From NCBI GenBank assembly GCA_045863035.1, contig BTUV01000130.1, positions 1 to 6,505 of the forward strand: a DNA stretch of 6,505 nucleotides, written 5' to 3'. Numbering within the stretch: position 1 is the stretch's first letter; every line of letters begins with the position of its first letter. The notes under the pieces were generated by a model that worked only from the letters and a program-made list of their open reading frames with translations, was not told the DNA's origin and searched no databases. This DNA is from H2-BAC3 sp045863035. Lineage in GTDB: Bacteria; Bacteroidota; Ignavibacteria; Ignavibacteriales; Ignavibacteriaceae. Below are positions 1 to 6,258 of this stretch, one piece after another. A program made the translations under genes and the position numbers.

Positions 1-114
1 TAGATCGTATTCGAAGATTTTTACGATTTGGTCAGATTTTGGCAGAAGTCAGGAGGTTATTTTACCGCCATATATATTCTCGGTCTCATCACACCCCACC
101 TCTTTTAAAACAAA
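1..114. other. Left-edge stretch with no supportable gene
   Basis: All three plus-strand frames are open for about 100 bases, but none has a convincing start and one begins with TAG at 1-3. The frame that ends in TAA at 106-108, just before the terminator, reads like a protein C-terminus with a hydrophobic end. It is cut off by that TAG, so it cannot be called a gene from this window. An upstream plus-strand gene could end at the TAG itself. Confidence 0.4.
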
Positions 115-149
115 AAAACCGCTTCCTCATTTTCAGAAGAAGCGGTTTT
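115..149 (-). terminator. Bidirectional rho-independent terminator after rseP
   Basis: AAAACCGCTTC at 115-125 pairs perfectly with GAAGCGGTTTT at 139-149, giving an 11-bp stem with a 13-base loop. Read on the minus strand, the stem runs into a stretch of seven T (complement of 112-118). This is the classical intrinsic terminator form, and it lies 23 bases beyond the rseP stop codon. On the plus strand it is followed by T-rich AATTTTT repeats, so it could also stop a converging transcript from the left. It marks the 3' end of the membrane protein-dxr-rseP transcript. Confidence 0.9.
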
Positions 150-175
150 AATTTTTAATTTTTAATTATTCATTA
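150..175. repeat. Heptamer tandem array A, running into the rseP stop codon
   Basis: The plus strand reads AATTTTT (150-156), AATTTTT (157-163), AATTATT (164-170), then CATTA (171-175), a 7-base period. The last partial unit contains the rseP stop codon (173-175). Read in the sense of rseP, the array is TAATGAA followed by TAATTAA and AAATTAA units. It matches in period and leading motif the arrays near 3513-3547 and 6259-6286. Its function is unknown. It may simply be a dispersed intergenic repeat. Confidence 0.6.
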
Positions 176-1534
176 CAGACTCAGAATATCATTATACAAT
201 ATAAACGCCATCAGCACCAGAAGCAGCACGAAGCCGGCGTTTTGTATGACGATTTTCGTCTTTAGCGGTATCTCACGCTTCATTGCTCCCTCAATCAATA
301 TCATCACCAGATGACCGCCGTCAAGCGCGGGGAAAGGGAGGATATTCAACAGTGCAAGACTTAAACTAAGCAGACCCAGGAACATCAGAAAGCTCTGCAG
401 ACCGCTATCGGCTGAACGGGCTGCAAACTGAGCGATTTTTATCGGTCCGCCAAATGCACGCTTAAACTCAACATCGCCGGTAATAACACGCTTCAGCATG
501 ATGAAGGTAAGAGCGGACATATTACCCATATCACGGAAACCAAGACCAACGGATTCAAAAAAGCCATACGTGATGTTTTCTGTTTCACCAAGATAGATGT
601 AACCGCCGAGTATCACACCAATCTTACCGTCACTGCCGGGATTGATGGTGAAATCAAGTGTGTCTGTCTCCCCGCGGAGCACTCGCATGGAAATATCACG
701 GTTGGTAGCGTTCGAGATTATTGCTATTGTCTGCTGAACAGTATATATCGAGGTATCATTAATACTCAGCAGAATATCTCCTGTTTTAATACCCCCCTTA
801 TCTGCCTCAGCATCTTTCAGCAAATCACTTACCACCGGCTTCAGATTTTCTGTAAGAAGGAATGGTCCCTGCGACTCATCCTTCGGAACCTGATTGCGCG
901 GCACAGTTATCACTGTTTTTTCAGCGTTGCGCTCAACTTCAAACTTCAGATCAAGCCCCATACCGGCAACGAACACCTCATTGCGTATATCTTCCCAGTA
1001 TTTCATATTCTTGTTATTAACAGCCAGTATTTTATCCCCCGTCTTAAAGCCAAGAGAATCAGCCAGTGATTGTTCTGCTACGTAGCCAACTGTGGTAGTT
1101 TTGCTGAATGTTTTTCCTTCAAAATAGTTATTACCCCAAAACACTGCCAACGCAAGAATGAGATTCATCAGCACACCGCCGGTAATAACAAATACTTTTG
1201 CCGGTGTTGATTTCGACCTGAATTCATGCGGCTGCGGCGGCTTGGATGCAAAATCTGTGTCCATGCTTTCATCAACCATCCCTGCTATTTTAACATATCC
1301 GCCGAGCGGAAGAAGGTTAATTTTATAATCAGTGTGCCCCTGCAAATCAGTATCCTTGGCAAGTTCACCAAAACTAAATCCGGTTACCTTGTTCCATCCG
1401 AAAAGACGGTAACCAAATCCGATTGCAAACGCATCGGTCTGGATGCCGCAGAGCCGTGCTGCGGCAAAGTGCCCGAACTCATGTATGAAAACTAAAATAC
1501 CGACAGTTATGATAAAATAAAGTAGTGCGTCCAT
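173..1534 (-). CDS. rseP: RseP-type site-2 intramembrane zinc metalloprotease (M50)
   Basis: This 453-residue protein is a site-2 protease that cuts membrane-embedded substrates, such as anti-sigma factors or leftover signal peptides, inside the inner membrane. The zinc motif HEFGH is at residues 18-22 in the first membrane segment. The third metal ligand lies in LDGG at 404-407 (Asp405), within a conserved NILPFPALDGG stretch of the last helices. A second helix is at about 115-133. Two PDZ-like domains lie between the catalytic halves: one near 147-200, with GFKTGDKIL, and one near 232-285, with GIKTGDILLSIND. The GGP motif at 362-364 is also typical. Length fits the family (about 430-460). 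The ATG start puts the protease motif at the expected distance from the N-terminus. The 24 bases upstream are AT-rich, dominated by alternating TA, with no Shine-Dalgarno, so translation may depend on the dxr transcript. It is last in its operon and is followed by a strong terminator. Substrates cannot be read from the sequence. Confidence 0.96.
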   Translation of the reverse strand: MDALLYFIITVGILVFIHEFGHFAAARLCGIQTDAFAIGFGYRLFGWNKVTGFSFGELAKDTDLQGHTDYKINLLPLGGYVKIAGMVDESMDTDFASKPPQPHEFRSKSTPAKVFVITGGVLMNLILALAVFWGNNYFEGKTFSKTTTVGYVAEQSLADSLGFKTGDKILAVNNKNMKYWEDIRNEVFVAGMGLDLKFEVERNAEKTVITVPRNQVPKDESQGPFLLTENLKPVVSDLLKDAEADKGGIKTGDILLSINDTSIYTVQQTIAIISNATNRDISMRVLRGETDTLDFTINPGSDGKIGVILGGYIYLGETENITYGFFESVGLGFRDMGNMSALTFIMLKRVITGDVEFKRAFGGPIKIAQFAARSADSGLQSFLMFLGLLSLSLALLNILPFPALDGGHLVMILIEGAMKREIPLKTKIVIQNAGFVLLLVLMAFILYNDILSL

Positions 1535-1558
1535 TACGTATATATATATTAAGTATTA

Positions 1559-2701
1559 TTAAACTATTGAAGCCGCAAAGCTGCGTGCTGTCTGATCACA
1601 ATGTATAAGCGTTTCCAAATCAGGGCGATGCCTGTTTTCAATTTTATCAAGCGAGCGGCTGATAATTTCCGGTATCTGCTGAAAGCCAATCTCGCCTTTC
1701 AGAAATCTTGCGACTGCCACTTCATTAGATGCATTAAGTATGCAGGAAGTTGTACCGCCGCTTTCAAGAACATCAAACGCAAGTTTAAGGCAGCGGAATT
1801 TCTGATAGTCCGGCTCAAAAAATGTCAGGTTCCGGATTGACGGAAGATGCGTGTTCACATACTTTGCCGGCAGACGCTCCGGATACGTCAGCGCGAGCTG
1901 AATCGGTATCTTCATATCAGGCGTGCTTAACTGCGCCTTAATTGAGCCGTCAACAAACTCAACCATCGAATGAATAACTGACTGCGGATGTATAACCACA
2001 TCAATTTTTTCTTTAGGAAAATTAAATAACCAGTGCGCTTCAATTACCTCAAGACCTTTGTTCATCATCGAAGCTGAATCAATGGTAATCTTTGAGCCCA
2101 TCTTCCAGGTTGGATGATTAAGCGCCTGGGCTACTGTAACTGAAGCCAGTTCATCCGCCGTAAGATTAAGAAACGGTCCGCCGGAAGCAGTAAGTACCAG
2201 CTTTTCTACTTCGCGGATATGTTCGCCAATAAGGCACTGGAAAATTGCGCTGTGTTCTGAGTCAACAGGAAGAAGCTCTGCATGATGTTTCAGACAAAGA
2301 TCTTTAACCAGTTCACCCGCAACCACAAGTGTTTCTTTGTTTGCAAGTGCTATTCTTTTTCCGCGCTTAATTGCCTCGATGGTTGGTTCAAGTCCGGCAA
2401 ACCCAACCATAGCGCCGGTAAAAATATCATAGTCAGCAGTGCGGGCTGCTTCGGTTAATCCGGCATCACCTTCCAGCACGGTAACACCGTATATATTGTC
2501 AGTACGCAGCTCCCCGGCTTTTTGCGGGTCACGCACCACTACAATCTTCGGATGAAATTCGGCTATCTGTTTCCGCAGAAGTTCAATACCGGTATTAACG
2601 CAGAGCACTTCCACGCTGAAGCGGTCAGGATACTGCCTTACTACATCAAGAGTTGCAGTTCCTATTGAACCGGTTGAACCAAAAAGCGCTATCTTTTTCA
2701 A
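1559..2701 (-). CDS. dxr: 1-deoxy-D-xylulose 5-phosphate reductoisomerase, TTG start
   Basis: The enzyme converts 1-deoxy-D-xylulose 5-phosphate to 2-C-methyl-D-erythritol 4-phosphate with NADPH, the committed cytosolic step of the non-mevalonate isoprenoid pathway. The NADPH-binding GSTGSIG loop is at residues 8-14, and LANKETLV, with NKE at 121-123, follows. Metal ligands are Asp147 and Glu149 in PVDSEH and Glu218 in the run around MMNKGLEVIEAHW. The flexible loop HPTWKMG is at 196-202, HPQS at 238-241, and the C-terminal NASNEVAV at 323-330. The length of 380 residues is normal. The start codon is TTG: an in-frame TAA lies only six bases upstream of it, and the nucleotide loop must begin a few residues later, so no ATG start is possible. 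No Shine-Dalgarno is visible. The upstream membrane protein gene stops 15 bases before, so translational coupling is likely. dxr next to rseP is a common arrangement. Confidence 0.97.
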   Translation of the reverse strand: MKKIALFGSTGSIGTATLDVVRQYPDRFSVEVLCVNTGIELLRKQIAEFHPKIVVVRDPQKAGELRTDNIYGVTVLEGDAGLTEAARTADYDIFTGAMVGFAGLEPTIEAIKRGKRIALANKETLVVAGELVKDLCLKHHAELLPVDSEHSAIFQCLIGEHIREVEKLVLTASGGPFLNLTADELASVTVAQALNHPTWKMGSKITIDSASMMNKGLEVIEAHWLFNFPKEKIDVVIHPQSVIHSMVEFVDGSIKAQLSTPDMKIPIQLALTYPERLPAKYVNTHLPSIRNLTFFEPDYQKFRCLKLAFDVLESGGTTSCILNASNEVAVARFLKGEIGFQQIPEIISRSLDKIENRHRPDLETLIHCDQTARSFAASIV

Positions 2702-2716
2702 TGAGGTGTCTTACTG

Positions 2717-3196
2717 CTACAATAAACGGCGTGAGTAAGCAAACAGGAAATTAACGAGAATTATAACGCCTGATATATATGACCATTTTACCAGCTTTGC
2801 AACCTGGCTAAGCACCTCATCTGACACGGAAGCGGCATTTGCCTCAAGACCGGCTTTAATTTTTTTACTTGCGGGAATCACTACCGCAAACACAATCACC
2901 AGCAGAAAAATCATCAGAAACTGTTTTGAGGTGAGCCAGTGGTTTCCGTCAAACTTGAAGAAGGAGTAATCTCCGATGGTGAGCACCATAATGATACCGG
3001 TAATAAGGACGCCATTTCCGCCGACATTACCCGCAAAGCCGATAAACTTAACCAGAGAGCGGATGAGCCCCGGAGCAGCAGGAGTCTTGGCTGATGCCTT
3101 AATCTCCTTATTCAGGATCATGGCAGCCGGGATGACGCTCAACCAGAGCGCGGCAGAAATAACATGAAGTGCCAGCCAAAGGGTATTTTGAAGCAT
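2717..3196 (-). CDS. Small four-helix integral membrane protein, possibly CopD/DUF2269-like
   Basis: This 159-residue hydrophobic protein has four predicted membrane helices, at about 5-28, 47-75, 91-110 and 136-155. A short basic, alanine-rich loop follows helix 1 and a charged loop follows helix 3. Helix 1 carries LHVISAALWLSVIPAAMI, a pattern with one His (residue 11) and a Trp that recalls CopD-like and DUF2269-like membrane families. Helix 2 is glycine-rich (GFAGNVGGNGVLITGI). There is no signal-peptide cleavage motif, enzyme motif or cysteine. The family assignment is tentative and rests on the helix pattern only. The ATG start is supported by TGAGGA five bases upstream. The gene is the first of three on one minus-strand transcript with dxr and rseP. 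Nothing in the protein says that it serves either, so it may be a passenger or a haem- or metal-related membrane protein. Confidence 0.8.
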   Translation of the reverse strand: MLQNTLWLALHVISAALWLSVIPAAMILNKEIKASAKTPAAPGLIRSLVKFIGFAGNVGGNGVLITGIIMVLTIGDYSFFKFDGNHWLTSKQFLMIFLLVIVFAVVIPASKKIKAGLEANAASVSDEVLSQVAKLVKWSYISGVIILVNFLFAYSRRLL

Positions 3197-3206
3197 GAAT
3201 TCCTCA
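3197..3206 (-). promoter_or_regulatory. Ribosome binding site of the membrane protein gene
   Basis: The minus strand reads TGAGGAATTC directly before the ATG at 3196, giving a purine-rich TGAGGA core with a five-base spacer. It stands out because dxr and rseP, downstream in the same operon, have no such site. A TATTTTTG octamer (complement of 3213-3220) fits the Bacteroidota TAnnTTTG -7 element. No matching TTTG lies about 19 bases further upstream, and the leader would be very short, so a promoter is not claimed. Confidence 0.5.
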
Positions 3207-3285
3207 GAAAATCAAAAATAGTTGGTAAAAATACGAAAAATTGCCCCCATGGTAAGTAACAATTCTTTCCCCCAGGAGGTTCAAC

Positions 3286-3320
3286 AGAAATTGAGAATTG
3301 ATAGTGGAGAATGGAGAATT
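3286..3320. repeat. Heptamer tandem array B
   Basis: Five consecutive 7-base units are AGAAATT, GAGAATT, GATAGTG, GAGAATG and GAGAATT. They are degenerate but keep the GAGAATK core in three of the five. The array runs directly into the TTGGGTGTTT decamer pair. It is richer in G than the other heptamer arrays in the window and may be a diverged relative. Confidence 0.6.
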
Positions 3321-3340
3321 TTGGGTGTTTTTGGGTGTTT
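3321..3340. repeat. Two exact copies of a T/G-rich decamer
   Basis: TTGGGTGTTT is repeated exactly at 3321-3330 and 3331-3340. The strand is almost pure T and G. A similar T/G-rich run with TTGGG units lies on the minus strand at the right edge of the window (complement of about 6480-6505). Confidence 0.6.
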
Positions 3341-3411
3341 TATCAGTAAAATTCCGGTGATTCGCTGGAAACCCCTGGCGTCCTGCCGGATTTGCGCGAG
3401 GTGACCGTTAT

Positions 3412-3429
3412 TAAGGACAATAAGGACTA
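3412..3429. repeat. Two-copy nonamer tandem repeat
   Basis: TAAGGACAA (3412-3420) is followed directly by TAAGGACTA (3421-3429), differing at one base. It sits between the GC-rich core and the decamer array. The function is unknown. Confidence 0.45.
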
Positions 3430-3460
3430 TTGCCAGAACACTTACCCTTTTTTTCGAGAT

Positions 3461-3490
3461 AATCTGAGTTAATCTGCGTTATTCTGCGGG
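3461..3490. repeat. Three-copy decamer tandem repeat
   Basis: AATCTGAGTT, AATCTGCGTT and ATTCTGCGGG follow one another without gaps, a 10-base period with the ATCTGCGTT core. AATCTGCGTT-like units are, to my recollection, dispersed in intergenic DNA of several bacterial phyla. I cannot confirm the count in this genome. Confidence 0.6.
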
Positions 3491-3512
3491 AAACACTTAA
3501 CCCTCGTCAGAA

Positions 3513-3547
3513 ATTGTACATTCCTTAATTTTTCATTCTTCATTGAA
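3513..3547. repeat. Heptamer tandem array C
   Basis: The plus strand reads ATTGTAC, ATTCCTT, AATTTTT, CATTCTT and CATTGAA in successive 7-base steps, with a one-base shift in the middle. Read in the sense of the minus-strand synthetase, the array begins CAATGAA, GAATGAA, AAATTAA about 50 bases beyond that gene's stop codon. The leading CAATGAA is identical to the first unit of the array at 6259-6286. Confidence 0.6.
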
Positions 3548-3595
3548 AAGCGATCTTCCTTGTACCATGTTTGGCTTCCTCTGCTCTGCAGGTAT

Positions 3596-5620
3596 TTAAT
3601 CTCCGATTCTAATTCTCATATCCACCACAACATTTTTCCCATCATGAGTAATGATGAGCGGATTAAGGTCGAACTCCTGTATCTGTGAATAATCAAGCAA
3701 CATTTGGGCTGCATTTCTGATGACTGATGCAACCGCCTGAATATCCGCCGGCTTTTCACCGCGTACCCCTTTTAACAATCTGCTTATTTTTGTCTCTGCC
3801 ATCATTGCCGTGATATCCTCTTCACTCAGAGCTGCATGACGCAGCGCGGTATCATTATATACTTCCACATATTTGCCGCCGCTGCCAAACATGATTACCG
3901 GACCGAATGATGAGTCGCAGAACCCCCCGATTAGCAGCTCAAAACGGGTTTGTATATATGGCTGTATCTCAAACGAAGTAATTAAAGGAGTTGCGGTTTT
4001 CATCTCTTTCATAACCGCGGATGCTTCTTCATGCGCGCGGATATTAAGCCGGACGAGATTTTTCTCCGACTTGTGTGTTTCACCTTCTGCTATTCCCTTA
4101 ATAACAACCGGATATGATATATACTCAGGGAGTTTTTCTTCCGGGGCTACCCACACAGATTCAATCACCGGCAACCCATACTCTTTGGCGAGCGCGGCTG
4201 TTTCCCCGGGTGAAAGCCATCCCGCAGAGGTAGTAATCCTTTTCATAATTGGTTTAAGCCGCTCTGTTTGCTTACCTGTGTTATATCTGAGAAGATTAGC
4301 CAAAACCTTAGCAGGTTCTTCGGAGGTCCGGAAATAGGGCTTGCCATGGGGATATGCCCCTTTGTAATTCTGATGAAACTCCGGCAGAGGCATAACCACC
4401 TGCACTACCGGCTTGTCTGAGTTGATCGTATATACTGAGCTGACAACCGGAATAGCGGGAACCATGACCGGCTCAACAAAGATCGATACAACCGCGTCAA
4501 CCTCTTCATCCAGGGACAGGAGTTCAGCCGCCCGTGTGTATTGCTCCGCGGTGCCACCGGGGAGCAGGTCAACCGGATTGTTTACACTACCTTCCGGATG
4601 TACAAACTCACGCAGTTTTTCTTTAGTGGGCTCAGTAAGACGGGCAAGTGTGAGCCCTTGTTTTTCCAGTTCATCCACGCAGAGGATAGCAGGTCCGCCG
4701 GCGTTAGTGAGCACGGCAATACGGTTCCCTTTCGGGAGGGGAAAATTTTCGTATATACTAACCGTGTTAAACATCTCCTGAACCGTATCAGCCCGCAGGA
4801 ACCCGAATTGTTTAAGCAGTGCATCCACCACGCGCTCGCTGCTGCCGAGTGCTCCGGTGTGGGAGGAAGCCGCTTTCATGCCGCCTGAGGTTCTTCCCGC
4901 TTTAACTACCACCACCGGCTTGCGGTTTTTAGCACGGGTATATATATCAAGAAATTTTGCTCCGTCAACAAAACTTTCGAGATACATTGCAACCGCTGAG
5001 ATACTTTTTTCTTCCAGCCAGTACTCAAGCAAATCGTTTTCATTTACATCCGCTTTATTTCCCACGCTTATGAAGTGACCGAAGGAGATACCGCTTTCTC
5101 TCAGACCATTAAGCACCGCGGCTCCAAGCGCACCCGACTGCGAAAGGAAGCCCGCTTTTGCCTCACGAGGTTGTTCTGCCACAAACGTTGCGTTTAGTTT
5201 TATCTCTGCTGAAGTATTTATGATACCCATGCAATTAGGCCCCACCATTCTCATTCCGCGTGAGCGTATATACTCAGTCAGTTCTTTTTCTGCCGCCTGA
5301 CCCGCTTCACCTGTTTCCTTAAATCCGGCTGTAATCAGGATAATGCTCTTCACTGATTTTTCCGCCAGCGAAGCAATCGTCTCCTTCACAAAGGTCTTTG
5401 GTACCACAACAATGGCAAGGTCAATCGTACCCGGTATGGCCTCTATTGAGGGGAAGCATTTGTAACCGAGTATTTCTTCAGCTTTGGGATTAACGGGAAA
5501 AAGCGCGCCGGTATAGTTATATTCCTTAATAGAGCGGAGCAGTTCATAGCCGATGGATTTTTCCTTTGTAGATGCGCCTGCTACACAGAGAGTGCGGGGA
5601 TAAAAGAATTTCTTGAACAT
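3596..5620 (-). CDS. ADP-forming acetate/acyl-CoA ligase, fused alpha and beta subunits
   Basis: NDP-forming acyl-CoA synthetases convert acyl-CoA, ADP and phosphate to the free acid, CoA and ATP, through a phosphohistidine, in the cytosol. Numbered from the chosen start, this 674-residue chain has an N-terminal CoA-binding Rossmann domain (about 1-125, with VAGAS). CoA-ligase flavodoxin-like domains follow, with GPNCMGIIN (127-135), FLSQSGALG (158-166) and GNKADVNEND (187-196). The phosphorylated His254 lies in SSHTGALG, and LTNAGGP (304-310) and NPVDLLPGG (348-356) follow. A C-terminal ATP-grasp domain runs from about 464, with HKSE (516-519), GPVIMFGSGGKYVEVYND (573-590) and FDLNPLI (650-656). 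No acetyltransferase (GNAT) domain is present, which argues against a Pat-type protein acetylase. The start at 5620 is preferred over an in-frame ATG at 5653 because it has AGGA upstream and MFKKFFYPRT is the usual N-terminus. The acyl substrate cannot be told. Confidence 0.93.
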   Translation of the reverse strand: MFKKFFYPRTLCVAGASTKEKSIGYELLRSIKEYNYTGALFPVNPKAEEILGYKCFPSIEAIPGTIDLAIVVVPKTFVKETIASLAEKSVKSIILITAGFKETGEAGQAAEKELTEYIRSRGMRMVGPNCMGIINTSAEIKLNATFVAEQPREAKAGFLSQSGALGAAVLNGLRESGISFGHFISVGNKADVNENDLLEYWLEEKSISAVAMYLESFVDGAKFLDIYTRAKNRKPVVVVKAGRTSGGMKAASSHTGALGSSERVVDALLKQFGFLRADTVQEMFNTVSIYENFPLPKGNRIAVLTNAGGPAILCVDELEKQGLTLARLTEPTKEKLREFVHPEGSVNNPVDLLPGGTAEQYTRAAELLSLDEEVDAVVSIFVEPVMVPAIPVVSSVYTINSDKPVVQVVMPLPEFHQNYKGAYPHGKPYFRTSEEPAKVLANLLRYNTGKQTERLKPIMKRITTSAGWLSPGETAALAKEYGLPVIESVWVAPEEKLPEYISYPVVIKGIAEGETHKSEKNLVRLNIRAHEEASAVMKEMKTATPLITSFEIQPYIQTRFELLIGGFCDSSFGPVIMFGSGGKYVEVYNDTALRHAALSEEDITAMMAETKISRLLKGVRGEKPADIQAVASVIRNAAQMLLDYSQIQEFDLNPLIITHDGKNVVVDMRIRIGD
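4427..5274. repeat. Decamer CGTATATACT, three dispersed copies inside the synthetase gene
   Basis: Identical CGTATATACT copies lie at 4427-4436, 4750-4759 and 5265-5274. Their minus-strand form AGTATATACG is read in three different frames: Val-Tyr-Thr, Ser-Ile-Tyr and Tyr-Ile-Arg. The conservation is therefore of DNA and not of peptide. Seven TATATA hexamers in all lie inside this gene. The function is unknown. Confidence 0.55.
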
Positions 5621-5629
5621 AGTTCCTGC
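5621..5629 (-). promoter_or_regulatory. Ribosome binding site deciding the synthetase start
   Basis: The minus strand reads GCAGGAACT immediately before the ATG at 5620, giving an AGGA core with a three-base spacer to the start codon. The alternative ATG at 5653 has no purine-rich block at a suitable distance, so this site favours the 674-residue product. Confidence 0.5.
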
Positions 5630-5673
5630 AAAATAGATAAAAGAATAATGCATTCATCTTTTGTGCCAGAGGA

Positions 5674-5750
5674 TTTTTTCAAACCGAAATCCGATTTTTA
5701 TTGAAAAATATCCCATTTTTATGCAGATTTCGGACATTATGTTGAAAAAT
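5674..5750. promoter_or_regulatory. Divergent control region with inverted and direct repeats
   Basis: Between the divergent synthetase and DUF1648 genes, CCGAAATC (5684-5691) and GATTTCGG (5726-5733) form an 8-bp inverted repeat. Inside it, ATTTTTAT occurs at 5694-5701 and again at 5715-5722, 21 bases apart (two helical turns). TTGAAAAAT occurs at 5701-5709 and 5742-5750, with an imperfect inverted copy at 5673-5682. These may be operators or simply AT-rich chance matches. The right-hand TTGAAAAAT lies inside the preferred DUF1648 start region. Confidence 0.3.
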
Positions 5751-6257
5751 GTTTTTTCCAAAAGTAATCAGCCGAAACTTAATCTTCCGATAAACGAGAA
5801 AGAGAAGTTCACGGCAATAGCCGGATTGCTCATCCTGACCGGAATGATTGCCTATACCGCGATTAGCTATAGTGCGCTGCCAGAGACCATCCCGACTCAT
5901 TTTGACGGCTCCGGTACGCCGGACGGCTTTGGGGGGAAGTGGACAATTTGGATGATGCCGTTTATTGCTTTTCTTCTAACCGTGATGCTTGTGCTGCTCA
6001 CCCGGTATCCACACACCTTCAATTATCTGATAACGATAACGCCGGAAAATGCTGAGTACCAGTACCGTCTGGCGCGGATGCTGATGCTCTGGCTGGCGAT
6101 ATTTGTGAATCTCCTGTTTTTTCTCATCCAGCACAGCACCATACAGGTTGCATTCGGCAGAAGCGAGGGACTGGATATGTACACCCTGCTCTTTGCCATG
6201 GCAGGTAACCTGGTAATACTGATCGTTTATCTCATCAAATCAGGACAAGGGAAATAA
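5739..6257 (+). CDS. DUF1648-domain membrane protein
   Basis: From the ATG at 5739 this is a 172-residue protein with four predicted membrane helices, at about 25-43, 69-88, 112-133 and 148-166. The DUF1648 signature follows helix 1: LPETIPTHFDGSGTPDGFGG at 47-66, next to a Lys, matching the family pattern of LP..IP.HF...G.pD..G.K. DUF1648 is found alone and at the N-terminus of SdpI-type proteins, which give immunity to a secreted toxin in Bacillus. The second SdpI domain is not recognisable here, so an immunity role should not be assumed. The reading frame is open from a TTG at 5661, and an ATG at 5721 would add six residues. The first part of the longer frame does not look protein-like and crosses repeat motifs, so the 5739 start is preferred. 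No Shine-Dalgarno decides it. The gene is transcribed away from the synthetase. Confidence 0.85.
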   Translation: MLKNVFSKSNQPKLNLPINEKEKFTAIAGLLILTGMIAYTAISYSALPETIPTHFDGSGTPDGFGGKWTIWMMPFIAFLLTVMLVLLTRYPHTFNYLITITPENAEYQYRLARMLMLWLAIFVNLLFFLIQHSTIQVAFGRSEGLDMYTLLFAMAGNLVILIVYLIKSGQGK

Positions 6258-6258
6258 T

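Larger units (their letters stand above)
3207..3595. other. Non-coding repeat-rich intergenic region
   Basis: About 390 bases between the minus-strand synthetase stop and the membrane protein start hold no convincing gene. The only sizeable open frame (plus strand, 3222-3404) consists largely of tandem repeat and has no family resemblance. The region carries heptamer, nonamer and decamer tandem arrays, listed separately, around a more GC-rich core at about 3351-3410. That core has an imperfect inverted repeat, AAATTCCGG (3348-3356) with CCGGATTT (3386-3393). No clear terminator follows the synthetase gene. Confidence 0.6.

Noticed and set aside
4..108. Possible C-terminus of a plus-strand gene before the terminator
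   Set aside because: TAG at 1-3 is in the same frame and no start codon follows, so it cannot be a continuing gene as seen here.
894..1495. Plus-strand open frames antisense to rseP
   Set aside because: rseP motifs run through the whole span on the minus strand, and the antisense proteins show no domain features.
1539..1550. Alternating TA run upstream of rseP as a promoter -10 box
   Set aside because: It lies in a 24-base gap within an operon, no partner element was found, and TATATA is common all over the window.
1601..1840. 79-codon plus-strand frame antisense to dxr
   Set aside because: It overlaps the conserved dxr C-terminal domain and has no supporting motif or ribosome binding site.
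3873..4337. 154-codon open frame on the plus strand inside the synthetase gene
   Set aside because: It is antisense to a strongly conserved ATP-grasp coding region. The protein has low complexity with no family resemblance, and no ribosome binding site was seen.
4413..4888. Two overlapping plus-strand open frames and a short minus-strand frame (4582-4824)
   Set aside because: All lie over the conserved synthetase frame, are Ser/Thr-rich or patternless, and reflect codon bias of the real gene.
5679..5900. 73-codon minus-strand frame across the DUF1648 start
   Set aside because: It crosses the divergent control region and is antisense to the clear DUF1648 signature, with no recognisable domain.
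5739..6257. DUF1648 protein as a toxin-immunity protein of the SdpI type
   Set aside because: The second SdpI domain is not recognisable and no toxin or sdpR-like regulator gene is nearby.
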